Notes: generated by a model not told the origin, from the sequence alone. Shown: positions 25,587 to 33,933, counted from the stretch's first letter. The stretch: DNA of 64,000 nucleotides from Photobacterium gaetbulicola Gung47 (GCA_000940995.1 CP005974.1:496001-560000), one strand, 5' to 3'. Made by a program: numbers and translations.

Positions 25587-26603
25587 ATGAATCCAGGCTC
25601 AGAACAAGTAATTTCCATGGCGGTGCTAGGCGCCGGCTCATACGGTACCTCATTGGCTATTTCCTTGGCCCGTAACGGTGCCACTGTGATCCTGTGGGGC
25701 CACGAGCCGGAGCATATGGCGCAGCTGGAAATGGATCGTGCCAACGAGGCATTCCTGCCGGGTGTCGCTTTCCCCGATTCCCTGATTGTCACTGCCGACT
25801 TGGAGCAGGCCGTCAAGGCCAGCCGCGATCTGTTGGTGGTGGTGCCGAGCCATGTGTTCGGCGAGGTACTGGGCAATGTCAAGCCGCACTTGCGTGACGA
25901 TTCCCGCGTCTGCTGGGCGACCAAGGGGCTGGAGCCGGAAACGGGCCGCCTGCTCAAAGACGTGGCCGTTGAGGCGCTGGGTGAAGATGTGCCGTTGGCG
26001 GTATTGTCAGGACCGACGTTTGCCAAGGAGCTTGCTGCAGGTATGCCGACAGCGATTTCCGTGGCGTCGCCGGATGACGAGTTTGTTCGCGATCTGCAGG
26101 ACAAAATTCACTGCAGCAAAACCTTCCGGGTTTACAGCAATAGCGATTTTACCGGTATGCAGCTGGGCGGTGCGGTCAAGAACGTGATTGCGATTGGTGC
26201 GGGGATGTCGGATGGTATTGGCTTTGGTGCCAACGCCCGTACCGCATTGATCACCCGTGGTCTGGCCGAAATGTCACGCTTGGGTGCTGCATTGGGTGCT
26301 CAGCCTGAAACCTTTATGGGGATGGCTGGCCTTGGTGATTTGGTGCTGACTTGTACCGATAACCAATCTCGCAACCGCCGTTTCGGCTTGGCGCTGGGCC
26401 AAGGCAAAGACGTTGACCAGGCCCAGGAAGAAATTGGCCAGGTGGTCGAGGGCTATCGCAACACCAAGGAAGTCTGGGTTCTTTCTCAGCGGATGGGGGT
26501 CGAAATGCCGATCACCGAACAGATCTACCAAGTGCTGTACCAGGGCAAAGATGCCCGCGAAGCGGCCAAGGATCTGCTGGCCCGCGAGAAAAAAGACGAA
26601 TAA
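25587..26603 (+). CDS. gpsA: Glycerol-3-phosphate dehydrogenase [NAD(P)+]
   Basis: Reduces dihydroxyacetone phosphate to sn-glycerol 3-phosphate for phospholipid synthesis. 338 residues from the ATG at 25587; a GTG three codons upstream is possible but sits in the ribosome site (AGGGTGG). The NAD site GAGSYGT is at 15-21, and the catalytic-lysine regions GPTFAKEL and GGAVKNVIAIGAG are intact. Operon with secB; ends at a terminator that separates it from cysE. Confidence 0.97.
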   Translation: MNPGSEQVISMAVLGAGSYGTSLAISLARNGATVILWGHEPEHMAQLEMDRANEAFLPGVAFPDSLIVTADLEQAVKASRDLLVVVPSHVFGEVLGNVKPHLRDDSRVCWATKGLEPETGRLLKDVAVEALGEDVPLAVLSGPTFAKELAAGMPTAISVASPDDEFVRDLQDKIHCSKTFRVYSNSDFTGMQLGGAVKNVIAIGAGMSDGIGFGANARTALITRGLAEMSRLGAALGAQPETFMGMAGLGDLVLTCTDNQSRNRRFGLALGQGKDVDQAQEEIGQVVEGYRNTKEVWVLSQRMGVEMPITEQIYQVLYQGKDAREAAKDLLAREKKDE

Positions 26604-26645
26604 CAGTTTGGAGTCCTATGCATCCAATCTGTTCTACTTAAGATG

Positions 26646-26681
26646 CAACGCGGGCTGTTTTGGCCTGCGTTGTTTTTTTTT
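26646..26681 (+). terminator. gpsA terminator
   Basis: Ten-base stem CAACGCGGGC / GCCTGCGTTG (one G-U pair), 7-base loop, then nine T in a row. It lies inside a longer open frame that runs into cysE, which is one reason to reject upstream cysE starts. Confidence 0.88.
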
Positions 26682-26738
26682 CAGAGCGCGTTAAAGTTAA
26701 AGCAAGCCGATACCAACAGTAATGATACCGAGGGTAAT

Positions 26739-27560
26739 GTGAGGGAATGTCAACAATATGCCGTTTGGCAGGCTATCAAGCAGGAAGCAAGGCAGCAGTC
26801 AGAGCAGGAGCCAATGCTCGCGAGCTTTTACCATGCCACCATTATCAAGCACGATAACCTGGCTGCGGCACTGAGCTATATTTTGGCCAATAAGCTGGCT
26901 ACGCCATCGATGCCAGCTATGGCGGTACGTGAAGTGATAGAAGAGGCTTTTGCTGCCGATTGTCTGATCACCGAGTCAGCAGCCTGTGATATCCGGGCTG
27001 TTGTCGAGCGGGATCCGGCGGTAGAGATGTTTTCTATCCCTTTGCTCTACCTCAAGGGCTTTCATGCCTTGCAGGGCTACCGGGTGGCTAACTGGCTGTG
27101 GAAGCAGAAACGTGTGGCGCTGGCGGTGTATTTGCAAAATCAAATTTCGGTCGCCTGCCAGGTGGATGTCCACCCGGCGGCACGCATCGGCCAAGGCATT
27201 ATGTTCGACCATGCCACCGGGATTGTGATCGGTGAGACAGCAGTGATCGAGAATGACGTGTCTATCTTGCAGGACGTTACTCTGGGCGGTACCGGTAAGG
27301 AAGGGGGCGATCGCCACCCGAAAATCCGCGAAGGGGTGATGATCGGTGCCGGGGCCAAGATCCTGGGTAATATCGAAGTGGGCGAGGGCGCCAAGATCGG
27401 CTCCTGCTCGGTGGTGCTCAACCCGGTGCCGCCCCATACCACTGTCGCCGGGGTGCCGGCCAAGATCGTCGGCCGCCCGAGCAGCGACAAGCCGTCGATG
27501 GACATGGACCAGCAGTTCAACGGCACCAGCCAGACGTTTACGGCTGGGGATGGGATTTAA
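26739..27560 (+). CDS. cysE: Serine O-acetyltransferase
   Basis: First committed step of cysteine synthesis: acetyl-CoA plus L-serine gives O-acetylserine. The start is the GTG at 26739, giving 273 residues, the same as E. coli CysE; with it the catalytic Asp143 and His158 fall at the same numbers as in E. coli. The frame is open upstream to 26643 but that part is the gpsA terminator hairpin. An N-terminal helical domain is followed by the left-handed beta-helix of hexapeptide repeats (about 140-240), ending SMDMDQQFNG...AGDGI, the tail that binds CysK. Confidence 0.95.
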   Translation: MRECQQYAVWQAIKQEARQQSEQEPMLASFYHATIIKHDNLAAALSYILANKLATPSMPAMAVREVIEEAFAADCLITESAACDIRAVVERDPAVEMFSIPLLYLKGFHALQGYRVANWLWKQKRVALAVYLQNQISVACQVDVHPAARIGQGIMFDHATGIVIGETAVIENDVSILQDVTLGGTGKEGGDRHPKIREGVMIGAGAKILGNIEVGEGAKIGSCSVVLNPVPPHTTVAGVPAKIVGRPSSDKPSMDMDQQFNGTSQTFTAGDGI

Positions 27561-27655
27561 GATCAGGCCAGAGGCCATAGGCTTGAGGTACGAGGAAGAG
27601 CAATGCTCATGGTGTGATGGTGCCCCTGAGCCAATTTAAACACGTTCTTTAAACT

Positions 27656-27687
27656 AAAAAAGCGAGAGGAGTCCCTCTCGCTTTTTT
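27656..27687. terminator. Bidirectional terminator between cysE and trmL
   Basis: AAAAAAGCGAGAGG / CCTCTCGCTTTTTT with a 4-base loop. The stem is nearly the same as the pyrE/slmA terminator at 1293-1326 (shared AAAAAAGCGAGA and CCTCTCGCTTTTTTAT). Confidence 0.88.
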
Positions 27688-27702
27688 ATGGCAACAATCT
27701 TG

Positions 27703-27746
<44 letters not shown>

Positions 27747-27748
27747 AT

Positions 27749-28213
27749 CTATATCGCCCCTTTGAAGCCAAGTTGGCGCCAGGCCTCGTAGCCAATGATT
27801 GCCGCGGCATTGGATAGGTTCAAGCTGCGGCTGTCCGGGTGCATTGGGATACGCAGGCGCTGCTCGAGCGGCAGGCTTTCGATCAGCTCGGCGGGTAGGC
27901 CGCGGGTTTCCGGGCCGAACAGCAGTACATCGCCTTCTTCGAACTTGGCGTTGGTGTGGAAGTTGGTGGTCTTGGTGGTGCAGGCGAAGATCCGGCGCTC
28001 GCCGATGTGGGCAAGAAAGGCCTCGAAATTGGCATGGCGGTGGACGTGGGCCAGATCGTGGTAGTCCAGGCCGGCACGGCGCAGCTTTTTCTCTTCCAGG
28101 TCGAAGCCCAGCGGTTCGATCAAGTGGAGGTTGGCCCCACAGTTAGCGCAGAGGCGGATGATGTTGCCGGTATTTGGGGCGATCTCCGGTTCGTAAAGGG
28201 CGATATCAAACAT
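27749..28213 (-). CDS. trmL: tRNA (cytidine/uridine(34)-2'-O)-methyltransferase
   Basis: SPOUT-class methyltransferase that methylates the wobble base of tRNA-Leu isoacceptors. 154 residues from the ATG at 28213 (MFDIALYEPEIAPNTGNIIRLCAN, the usual family start); a TTG three codons upstream is less likely. Knot motifs are present: FGPETRGLP and MHPDSRSLNLSNAAAI. It lies downstream of cpxRA on the minus strand but after a terminator, so it probably has its own promoter. Confidence 0.95.
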   Translation of the reverse strand: MFDIALYEPEIAPNTGNIIRLCANCGANLHLIEPLGFDLEEKKLRRAGLDYHDLAHVHRHANFEAFLAHIGERRIFACTTKTTNFHTNAKFEEGDVLLFGPETRGLPAELIESLPLEQRLRIPMHPDSRSLNLSNAAAIIGYEAWRQLGFKGAI

Positions 28214-28265
28214 AGTAGACAATCCGTGGTGACAATCGCGCTATTGTACGGGAAAAGCGCAGCAG

Positions 28266-28288
28266 AAAAAATCGCCGGCAAGCGGCGA
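28266..28288 (-). terminator. cpxRA terminator
   Basis: On the minus strand: stem TCGCCG / CGGCGA with a 5-base loop, then six T. It is 38 bases after the cpxA stop. Confidence 0.8.
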
Positions 28289-28325
28289 CCTGGTTGCAGG
28301 CCGCTGTTTGCGTTGGTCATGGCGG

Positions 28326-29687
28326 CTAGCGCGATAGCGGCAGGGTGATGGTGACCTTGAGCCCGCCCAGCTCGCTGCGGCAGGCCTGGATGGTGCCGCT
28401 GTGCTGGCGGATGGCGCTTTCGGTGATGGCTAGCCCTAGCCCGGTGCCGCCGCTGCTGCGATCCCGTGCGGTTGAAACGCGGTAGAACGGGCGGAAAATA
28501 TCGTCCAGCTCATTGTCGGGGACGCCTTCGCCGTTGTCTTCGACCATGATACAAAGGTGCTTTGTCTGGGCCTCAAAGCAGATCCGGATATGATCGTTAC
28601 CGTATTTGATGGCATTGCGGACGACGTTCTCCAACGCGCTGATCAGCAAGTTGGGGTTACCGTGCAACGGCCACTCTTCCAGCGGGGTGTAGTCCAGCTG
28701 CTTGCCGCACTGCTCGGCCTCGAAGCGGGCATCTTCCAGCATGTCATACCACAGCGAGGTGGCATCGGTGTGCTCCCGCTGCTCGTGGCTGTTGACCTGC
28801 ATCCGAGACAGCTCCAGCAACTCCGCAATCATGATTTCCAGCCGCTCGGCCTCGGTATCTATCCGTGTCAGCTCGTTGCTCTCGCCTTGTTTGCGCTTGG
28901 CCAGGGCGGTAGCCATTCGCAACCGGGTCAGCGGTGAGCGCAACTCATGGCTGATATCGGACAGCAAGCGCTGCTGGCCGCCAATCATATGGTTGATAGC
29001 CTGCACCATCTGGTTGAAGCTGGCGCCTGCCTGCTTGAATTCCTTCGAGCCGGACTCGAGCTGGGGATCGGCCTCGAACTCCCCTTTGGCTACCCGCTCG
29101 GCGGCATTTTGTAAGCGGCGGGCCGGTAGGGATATGGCCCAGGCCAACCACAGCAGCAACGGGGTACTGACCAGCATGGTCAGCAGCAGTAGCTGGAAAG
29201 GCCTGTCTAGGATCTGGATGAAAAACGGCGGCGGCTCTCTGACGATCCGGCCGACATACATCAATAAGGTGTCGCCCTTGTGCTGGACCTCAAACGGGCC
29301 GGCCATCATCCAGCGGCCATAGAGCTTCTGTTTGGGCTCACTGGGGCTGTCGGCCATGGTAATGAAGTTGCGCAGTGCCTTGTTGTTGCGCCGCGGGGAA
29401 ATGACATTGCCATCTGTGGTGGTGAAGTAGAGCTGGAACCCTTTGTGACGGCTTTGGTCGGTAAAGCGGCTAAGTTTTTTCTCCAGCGAGCCGCCATCGC
29501 GGGCGATCTGGCTGGAAATACTGGCGGCCGACTCCTGGAATCGCTCTTGCTGCGGCTGAGGAATGGTGTGCTGGGTACGCGGGTCCAGGTTGGGCAGCAA
29601 CAGCAGCACCAGGACTACCAGCAACAAAGTTAGCCAGAATACCGCAAAGATACGGCCATACAGGCTGGAAAAGCGCGGCAGCTTCAT
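28326..29687 (-). CDS. cpxA: Envelope-stress sensor histidine kinase CpxA
   Basis: Inner-membrane sensor of misfolded envelope proteins; it phosphorylates CpxR and is held off by CpxP. 453 residues from the ATG at 29687, which overlaps the cpxR stop by one base (TAATG). Two membrane segments (about 12-32 and 165-186) enclose a periplasmic sensor domain, followed by HAMP (about 187-240), the phospho-acceptor His247 in SDISHELRSPLTRLR, the N box NVVRNAIKYG and the G boxes DNGEGVP and GGTGLGLAI. An in-frame extension of 17 codons upstream overlaps cpxR and is rejected. Confidence 0.96.
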   Translation of the reverse strand: MKLPRFSSLYGRIFAVFWLTLLLVVLVLLLLPNLDPRTQHTIPQPQQERFQESAASISSQIARDGGSLEKKLSRFTDQSRHKGFQLYFTTTDGNVISPRRNNKALRNFITMADSPSEPKQKLYGRWMMAGPFEVQHKGDTLLMYVGRIVREPPPFFIQILDRPFQLLLLTMLVSTPLLLWLAWAISLPARRLQNAAERVAKGEFEADPQLESGSKEFKQAGASFNQMVQAINHMIGGQQRLLSDISHELRSPLTRLRMATALAKRKQGESNELTRIDTEAERLEIMIAELLELSRMQVNSHEQREHTDATSLWYDMLEDARFEAEQCGKQLDYTPLEEWPLHGNPNLLISALENVVRNAIKYGNDHIRICFEAQTKHLCIMVEDNGEGVPDNELDDIFRPFYRVSTARDRSSGGTGLGLAITESAIRQHSGTIQACRSELGGLKVTITLPLSR

Positions 29688-30379
29688 TACGCGTCCTCGA
29701 CCAGCAGGTAGCCCTTGCCACGCAGGGTCTTGATCCATGGCTTGCCGTCATCGCGCTCGGGCAGCTTCTTGCGCAGGTTAGAAACATGCATGTCGATGGC
29801 ACGGTCGAACGGGGCCAGCCGCTTGCCAAGGACCTCGAGGCTGAGTTCGTTCTTGGCAATGATCTTGCCCGGATGCTGGACAAAGTAGCTGAGTAGTGCC
29901 AGCTCGGTGCCGGTCATCTCGATAGGGTTGCCGTGGCAAAGTACTTCCTGCCGGCCTGGGTATATTTCGATCTCCTGATAGTTCAGGCACTCGGGCCCAG
30001 CCTTGGTGGCGGTATTCCGGTTTTGGGTCCGGCGCAGGATAGCGCGAATGCGGGCCAGCAGCTCCCGATCGCTAAAGGGCTTGGGCATATAGTCATCGGC
30101 GCCCAGCTCCAGCCCGAGTACCCGGTCTATTTCTTCGCCCTTGGCGGTCAGCATCAACACCGGGGTTTCATGCTTCTCACGCAGGCGACGCAGCATCTCG
30201 GTACCGTTCATGACCGGCATCATCACGTCGAGCAAGATCAGATCAATGCTGTCGTCGACCTTGGCCAATCCTTCCTCGCCATTATTGGCCTCGACAACCT
30301 CAAACCCTTCCATATCGAGAATGTCGGACAGCAAGGAGGTCAATTCGGTATCATCATCAACAAGCAGGATTTTGGCCAT
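29687..30379 (-). CDS. cpxR: Envelope-stress response regulator CpxR
   Basis: OmpR-family regulator, 230 residues. The receiver domain has the acidic pocket Asp8-Asp10 and the phosphorylated Asp51 (LILLDVMMP). The C-terminal winged-helix DNA-binding domain spans about 130-230. Activated by CpxA, it turns on periplasmic folding and proteolysis genes. It is divergent from cpxP with a CpxR box in between, giving autoregulation and feedback. Confidence 0.97.
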   Translation of the reverse strand: MAKILLVDDDTELTSLLSDILDMEGFEVVEANNGEEGLAKVDDSIDLILLDVMMPVMNGTEMLRRLREKHETPVLMLTAKGEEIDRVLGLELGADDYMPKPFSDRELLARIRAILRRTQNRNTATKAGPECLNYQEIEIYPGRQEVLCHGNPIEMTGTELALLSYFVQHPGKIIAKNELSLEVLGKRLAPFDRAIDMHVSNLRKKLPERDDGKPWIKTLRGKGYLLVEDA

Positions 30380-30459
30380 AGTCTCTACCTTTAAAAAGCA
30401 ACAGCGATAAGGTAAGTATCCCTAATCGTTGCAGGGTCGCCAAGTAAAACTGGTTTGGC

Positions 30460-30474
30460 TTTACGCAGTTTTAC
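30460..30474. promoter_or_regulatory. CpxR binding box
   Basis: TTTAC (30460-30464), 5 bases, TTTAC (30470-30474): an exact match, in reverse, to the CpxR consensus GTAAA-N5-GTAAA. A third TTTAC follows at 30476-30480 and a GTAAA at 30444-30448. It lies between the divergent cpxR and cpxP genes, where a CpxR site is expected. Confidence 0.85.
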
Positions 30475-30569
30475 GTTTACCAGACAGCCCTTTACCTTGT
30501 AGGGGGTAAGCTATATCCGTACCTGAGATTACGGCGCTGCAACAGCAGCCTCTAATGGAGAAGAACATA

Positions 30570-31073
30570 ATGATGACTTTCAAAAAAACAATGGCGCTAG
30601 CAATTGCCCTTCCTCTAGCCCTTGGCTCTGCCTCTGCTCTGGCTTACGGTGGCGGCAAGCACCACAACGGCCAAGGCGGTAAAGGTGGCTGCGGCATGGA
30701 TGACAGCCGGATGTTCCGCCAGTTGGATCTGACCGATGCGCAGAAGACCGAGCTGAAAGAGCTGCGCCAGACCAACAGGGACGCGATGCGCGGCACGATG
30801 GCTGAGCGCCATGCCGAGATGCAGGCACAACACCAGAAAATGCAACAGCTTATGCTGAGCGAAAACTTCGACGAAGCCCAGGTTCGCGCCCTGGCCGAAG
30901 AGATGTCCCAGCAGCAGGTTGAGCGCCGCGTTGCCATGCTCAAGCAGCGCCACGAAATGATGCAGGTGCTGACTGCCGATCAGAAGACCAAGCTGCAGGA
31001 GCTACAGGCTGAGCGTGCTGAAAAGTGCCAGGCCCGAATTGAGCAGCGCCTAGAGCGTAAGCAAGCGAACTAA
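30570..31073 (+). CDS. cpxP: Periplasmic adaptor/inhibitor CpxP
   Basis: About 167 residues from the ATG at 30570 (a second ATG follows directly). The signal peptide is at 1-25 with a good cleavage site ASALA/YGGG. The mature protein is a helical hairpin with two LTxxQ motifs (LTDAQKTELKEL and LTADQKTKLQEL), the hallmark of the CpxP/Spy family, and is rich in Met, Gln, Arg and His. CpxP binds the CpxA sensor domain and dampens the response, and helps DegP destroy misfolded proteins. The start has GGAG at 30557-30560. Ends at a strong terminator. Confidence 0.93.
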   Translation: MMTFKKTMALAIALPLALGSASALAYGGGKHHNGQGGKGGCGMDDSRMFRQLDLTDAQKTELKELRQTNRDAMRGTMAERHAEMQAQHQKMQQLMLSENFDEAQVRALAEEMSQQQVERRVAMLKQRHEMMQVLTADQKTKLQELQAERAEKCQARIEQRLERKQAN

Positions 31074-31093
31074 TCGCTGTCAGTTGATTTACC

Positions 31094-31123
31094 AAAGCCG
31101 CCAAAGCACTTGGCGGCTTTTTT
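31094..31123 (+). terminator. cpxP terminator
   Basis: Perfect 11-base stem AAAGCCGCCAA / TTGGCGGCTTT with a 5-base loop and continuing T. Confidence 0.9.
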
Positions 31124-31124
31124 A

Positions 31125-31493
31125 TTGCTTGTAGCCCAAGGGGAGGCGTTGTAAAACATCGATTTGAATTAATTTGTTATTAATTTTCGTCATAAAAAAG
31201 CTATACTGCGGGGTATTGCCCAGCCCTGTGCATGATGTCAGGTGTGATAATCAAGGATGAGTTCACAATCACCCGCGGTCTTCCTCCTCACTTGGCACAA
31301 CTGGAGGCTCTGGTGTCAGCCGTTATACTGAAGAAGTAGAGGTATGCCGGACAAGCGCAATGGCGCTTGCGGTACCAGTCCATAGGCGAGCTGTTTGTAG
31401 ATCTCGATAGCGATATGAAGCGGCGATACTCCCCGCGTCATGGTGCAGTTGCAGGCTATCGTGATATGAATCAACAAATTTTTTTATCAAAAT
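31125..31493. other. Long gene-free region before pfkA, with strong hairpin
   Basis: About 370 bases without a credible gene. E. coli has fieF between cpxP and pfkA; nothing like it is here. The main structure is a hairpin at 31341-31376: GGTA, CCG and CAAGCGC pair with GCGCTTG, CGG and TACC, with two small bulges and an AATG loop. Another pairing, CGATAGC (31405-31411) with GCTATCG (31455-31461), lies downstream and is followed 17 bases later by seven T. This could be a structured pfkA leader or a small RNA. No clear promoter was identified. Confidence 0.45.
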
Positions 31494-31525
31494 TGTAATA
31501 CTCCTACATTAGTAGGAAAGTTACA
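31494..31525. promoter_or_regulatory. 32-base dyad upstream of pfkA
   Basis: TGTAA (31494-31498), 3 bases, TCCTAC, ATTA, GTAGGA, 3 bases, TTACA (31521-31525). Both arm pairs are perfect and the spacers are equal, so it is a fully centred dyad of 11 paired positions. It is about 100 bases before the pfkA start. Likely a regulator-binding site, identity unknown. Confidence 0.55.
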
Positions 31526-31627
31526 GTTTTCATGAGGTGGGGTCGGTATTGGCCCTGGGTCGAGCGGGGGAACCTCGGCCACTCATGTCGGATTTGAATT
31601 TTCATTTCCCAAAGTCAGAGGGTAACC

Positions 31628-32590
31628 ATGATTAAGAAGATTGGTGTATTGACCAGTGGTGGTGACGCACCTGGTATGAACGCGGCTGTTCGCGGTGTTG
31701 TTCGTGCAGCATTGTCTGAAGGCCTGGAAGTTTACGGTGTTTACGACGGCTATCAGGGCCTGCACCAGAACCGTATTGAAAAGCTGACTCGCTCAAGCGT
31801 ATCAGACGTCATCAACAAAGGCGGTACATTCCTGGGTTCTGCTCGTTTTCCTGAGTTTAAGGAAGAGAAAGTTCGCCAGCAAGCGATCGAAAACCTGAAG
31901 ATCCACGGTATCGACGCACTGGTTGTGATCGGTGGTGACGGTTCGTACATGGGTGCGAAGAAGCTGACTGAAATGGGCTACCCATGTATCGGTCTACCGG
32001 GCACAATTGATAACGACGTTGCAGGTACTGACTACACCATCGGTTACCTGACGGCGCTGAACACGGTTATCGATGCGATTGACCGCCTGCGTGACACGTC
32101 TTCTTCTCACCAGCGCATTTCGATTGTTGAGGTAATGGGCCGCCACTGTGGCGATCTGACCCTGATGTCTGCGATTGCCGGTGGTTGTGAGTACATCATT
32201 ACACCAGAAACGGGCCTGAACAAAGAAGAGCTGCTAGCGAAGATCAAAGAAGGGATCTACAAAGGCAAGAAGCATGCGATTATCGCTCTTACCGAATTGA
32301 TGACCGATGCCAACGAGCTGGCGAAGTACATCGAAGACGAAACCGGCCGCGAAACACGTGCAACTGTGCTGGGCCACATCCAGCGCGGTGGTCAGCCTAC
32401 AGCCTTCGACCGTATCTTGGCATCACGCATGGGTGCCTACGCGGTGGATCTGCTGATGGAAGGTCACGGTGGCCGTTGTGTGGGAATCCAGAACGAGCAG
32501 ATGGTACACCACGACATCATCGATGCTATCGAGAATATGAAGCGTCCAGTGCGCAAAGATCTGTACGAGTTGGCTGACAAGCTGTTCTAA
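31628..32590 (+). CDS. pfkA: ATP-dependent 6-phosphofructokinase
   Basis: Committed step of glycolysis: fructose 6-phosphate plus ATP gives fructose 1,6-bisphosphate. 320 residues, bacterial type I. Nucleotide-site GGDAPGMN at 11-18, GGDGS at 102-106 and the catalytic TIDND at 126-130 (base Asp128) are all in place. The ATG has GAGGG upstream. Codon use is of the highly expressed type. A single-gene unit between two terminators, next to tpiA. Confidence 0.98.
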   Translation: MIKKIGVLTSGGDAPGMNAAVRGVVRAALSEGLEVYGVYDGYQGLHQNRIEKLTRSSVSDVINKGGTFLGSARFPEFKEEKVRQQAIENLKIHGIDALVVIGGDGSYMGAKKLTEMGYPCIGLPGTIDNDVAGTDYTIGYLTALNTVIDAIDRLRDTSSSHQRISIVEVMGRHCGDLTLMSAIAGGCEYIITPETGLNKEELLAKIKEGIYKGKKHAIIALTELMTDANELAKYIEDETGRETRATVLGHIQRGGQPTAFDRILASRMGAYAVDLLMEGHGGRCVGIQNEQMVHHDIIDAIENMKRPVRKDLYELADKLF

Positions 32591-32605
32591 GATCTGCTGT
32601 GATAG

Positions 32606-32633
32606 AAAAAGCCGGCCGAGTGCCGGTTTTTTT
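32606..32633 (+). terminator. pfkA terminator
   Basis: Stem CCGGC / GCCGG extended by a G-U pair, 5-base loop and seven T. Confidence 0.8.
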
Positions 32634-32655
32634 ATGCCGCTGCCGTTGTGGCTGC

Positions 32656-32684
32656 AACAAAAAAGCTACCCGAGGGTAGCTTTT
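32656..32684 (-). terminator. tpiA terminator
   Basis: Perfect 10-base stem AAAAGCTACC / GGTAGCTTTT (32661-32670 and 32675-32684). On the minus strand it is followed by a run of T and lies 29 bases after the tpiA stop. Confidence 0.85.
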
Positions 32685-32713
32685 CTATTTGTTGTTCTTA
32701 GCCAAGAACAGGA

Positions 32714-33484
32714 TTATTTCTTCGCTTCAGCTGCGGCTTTAGCGATTGCTGCGAAGCTGGCTGCGTCTAGCGCTGCACCGCCAACTAGCGCGCCGTCGAT
32801 GTCTGGCTGTGCGAAGTAAGCGGCAGCGTTTTCTGGCTTAACTGAACCGCCGTACTGGATCACAACTTTCTTCGCTACTTCTTCGCTCTTCTCAGCGATG
32901 TGAGCACGGATAGCGGCGTGGATGCGCTGTGCGTCATCAGCGGTTGCTGCTTTACCGGTACCGATAGCCCAGATTGGTTCGTAAGCGATGATCGCACCTT
33001 CAAGCGCTTCAACACCTTGAGTGTTGATCACTGCGTCGATTTGACGAGCACAAACTGCAACTGTTTCGCCAGCTTCGTTCTGTGCTTCTGACTCACCGAT
33101 ACATAGTACAGGTGTTAGGCCGTGCTCTTTTAGGAACGCGAACTTCTTGGCAACGAACTCGTCAGACTCGTTGTGGTAGTCGCGACGCTCAGAGTGACCG
33201 ATGATGATGTGGCTTGCACCAAAGTCTTTCAGCATCTCTGGAGAGATATCGCCAGTGAAAGCACCGCTCGCGTTAACGTCAACGTTCTGTGCACCTAGGA
33301 TGATTTTGCTCTCAGCTTTGCCGATCAGTTGCTCAGCCAGGTCAAGGTACATAGCTGGTGGCGCAACGGCAACGTCTACACCTTCAAGACCCTTAAGTTC
33401 AGCATCAAGGCCCTTAAGAAGGTTAGATACCATTTCTTTGCTACCGTTAAGCTTCCAGTTACCCATAACCACAGGATGGCGCAT
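32714..33484 (-). CDS. tpiA: Triose-phosphate isomerase
   Basis: Interconverts dihydroxyacetone phosphate and glyceraldehyde 3-phosphate. 256 residues from the ATG at 33484 (MRHPVVMGNWKLNGS), with GGAG eight bases before it; six codons of open frame upstream are rejected. Catalytic Asn9 and Lys11, the IIGHSERR histidine and the YEPIWAIGTGK glutamate are present. High-expression codon use. It is convergent with pfkA, so two glycolytic genes share one intergenic spacer with a terminator each. Confidence 0.98.
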   Translation of the reverse strand: MRHPVVMGNWKLNGSKEMVSNLLKGLDAELKGLEGVDVAVAPPAMYLDLAEQLIGKAESKIILGAQNVDVNASGAFTGDISPEMLKDFGASHIIIGHSERRDYHNESDEFVAKKFAFLKEHGLTPVLCIGESEAQNEAGETVAVCARQIDAVINTQGVEALEGAIIAYEPIWAIGTGKAATADDAQRIHAAIRAHIAEKSEEVAKKVVIQYGGSVKPENAAAYFAQPDIDGALVGGAALDAASFAAIAKAAAEAKK

Positions 33485-33705
33485 AGCTTTTCTCCATATC
33501 AAATTGACTTAAAAAATACTCAATAGCTTAGCATACAGCCCGGGGGAGCTACCCGCCATTAGCGGTGCTAAACACTAGGCTATAGAGTATCACTGGACGG
33601 GGTTGCCTGCGGTCTTATCTGTTAACACCGAAAGCAGCGCCAACATTACCACAGCTTAGGAAATCAATTTCCTGTCCGAAATCATATCTGTGCTCGGTTG
33701 TACCC
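33485..33705. other. tpiA upstream region
   Basis: About 220 bases without a gene. It holds a dyad AGGAAAT / ATTTCCT with a 2-base centre (33658-33673), a candidate operator. The promoter of tpiA should be in the part nearest 33485 but no hexamer pair is convincing. Confidence 0.4.
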
Positions 33706-33780
33706 TTTTCCCCGCCAAAAGTGAACCGCTACGCGGGAATTTTTTTCACACTGGTGCGAATCGCACCATGGCGGGGAAAA
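33706..33780. other. Three-way-junction-like palindromic element
   Basis: Outer helix of 12 pairs: TTTTCCCCGCCA (33706-33717) with TGGCGGGGAAAA (33769-33780). Inside are two hairpins: GTGAA-CCGC ... GCGG ... TTCAC (33721-33749) and TGGTGCG-AAT-CGCACCA (33752-33768). Together they leave only short joining strands, the form of a three-way junction. Either strand folds the same way. It lies in a gene-free stretch about 220 bases upstream of tpiA and 150 bases upstream of the next plus-strand gene. Role unknown: structured RNA, mobile palindromic repeat or protein site. Confidence 0.6.
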
Positions 33781-33867
33781 AAAAGACAGTGATCCGTGAT
33801 TGAAATATAGCCTGTATCTTTGGCGTCGTGGGATAAGATCCGCTAAGGTTGAGGCCCATTTTAGGAT

Positions 33868-33892
33868 AAAGCTATGCGAAGTATAGCTTTTT
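33868..33892 (+). terminator. Terminator-like hairpin without an upstream gene
   Basis: Eight-base stem AAAGCTAT / ATAGCTTT with a 7-base loop and five T on the plus strand. There is no protein gene on this strand between 32590 and here. It could end a small RNA that includes the element at 33706-33780, or act before the gene at 33934. Confidence 0.55.
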
Positions 33893-33933
33893 CCGGTCAA
33901 AATAAGTGAAGTGTAAAGCGCAAGGAGGAGCGG

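Noticed and set aside
26643..26738. N-terminal extension of cysE
   Set aside because: It is the gpsA terminator hairpin and its T-run; the GTG at 26739 gives the standard 273-residue enzyme with catalytic residues at their usual numbers.
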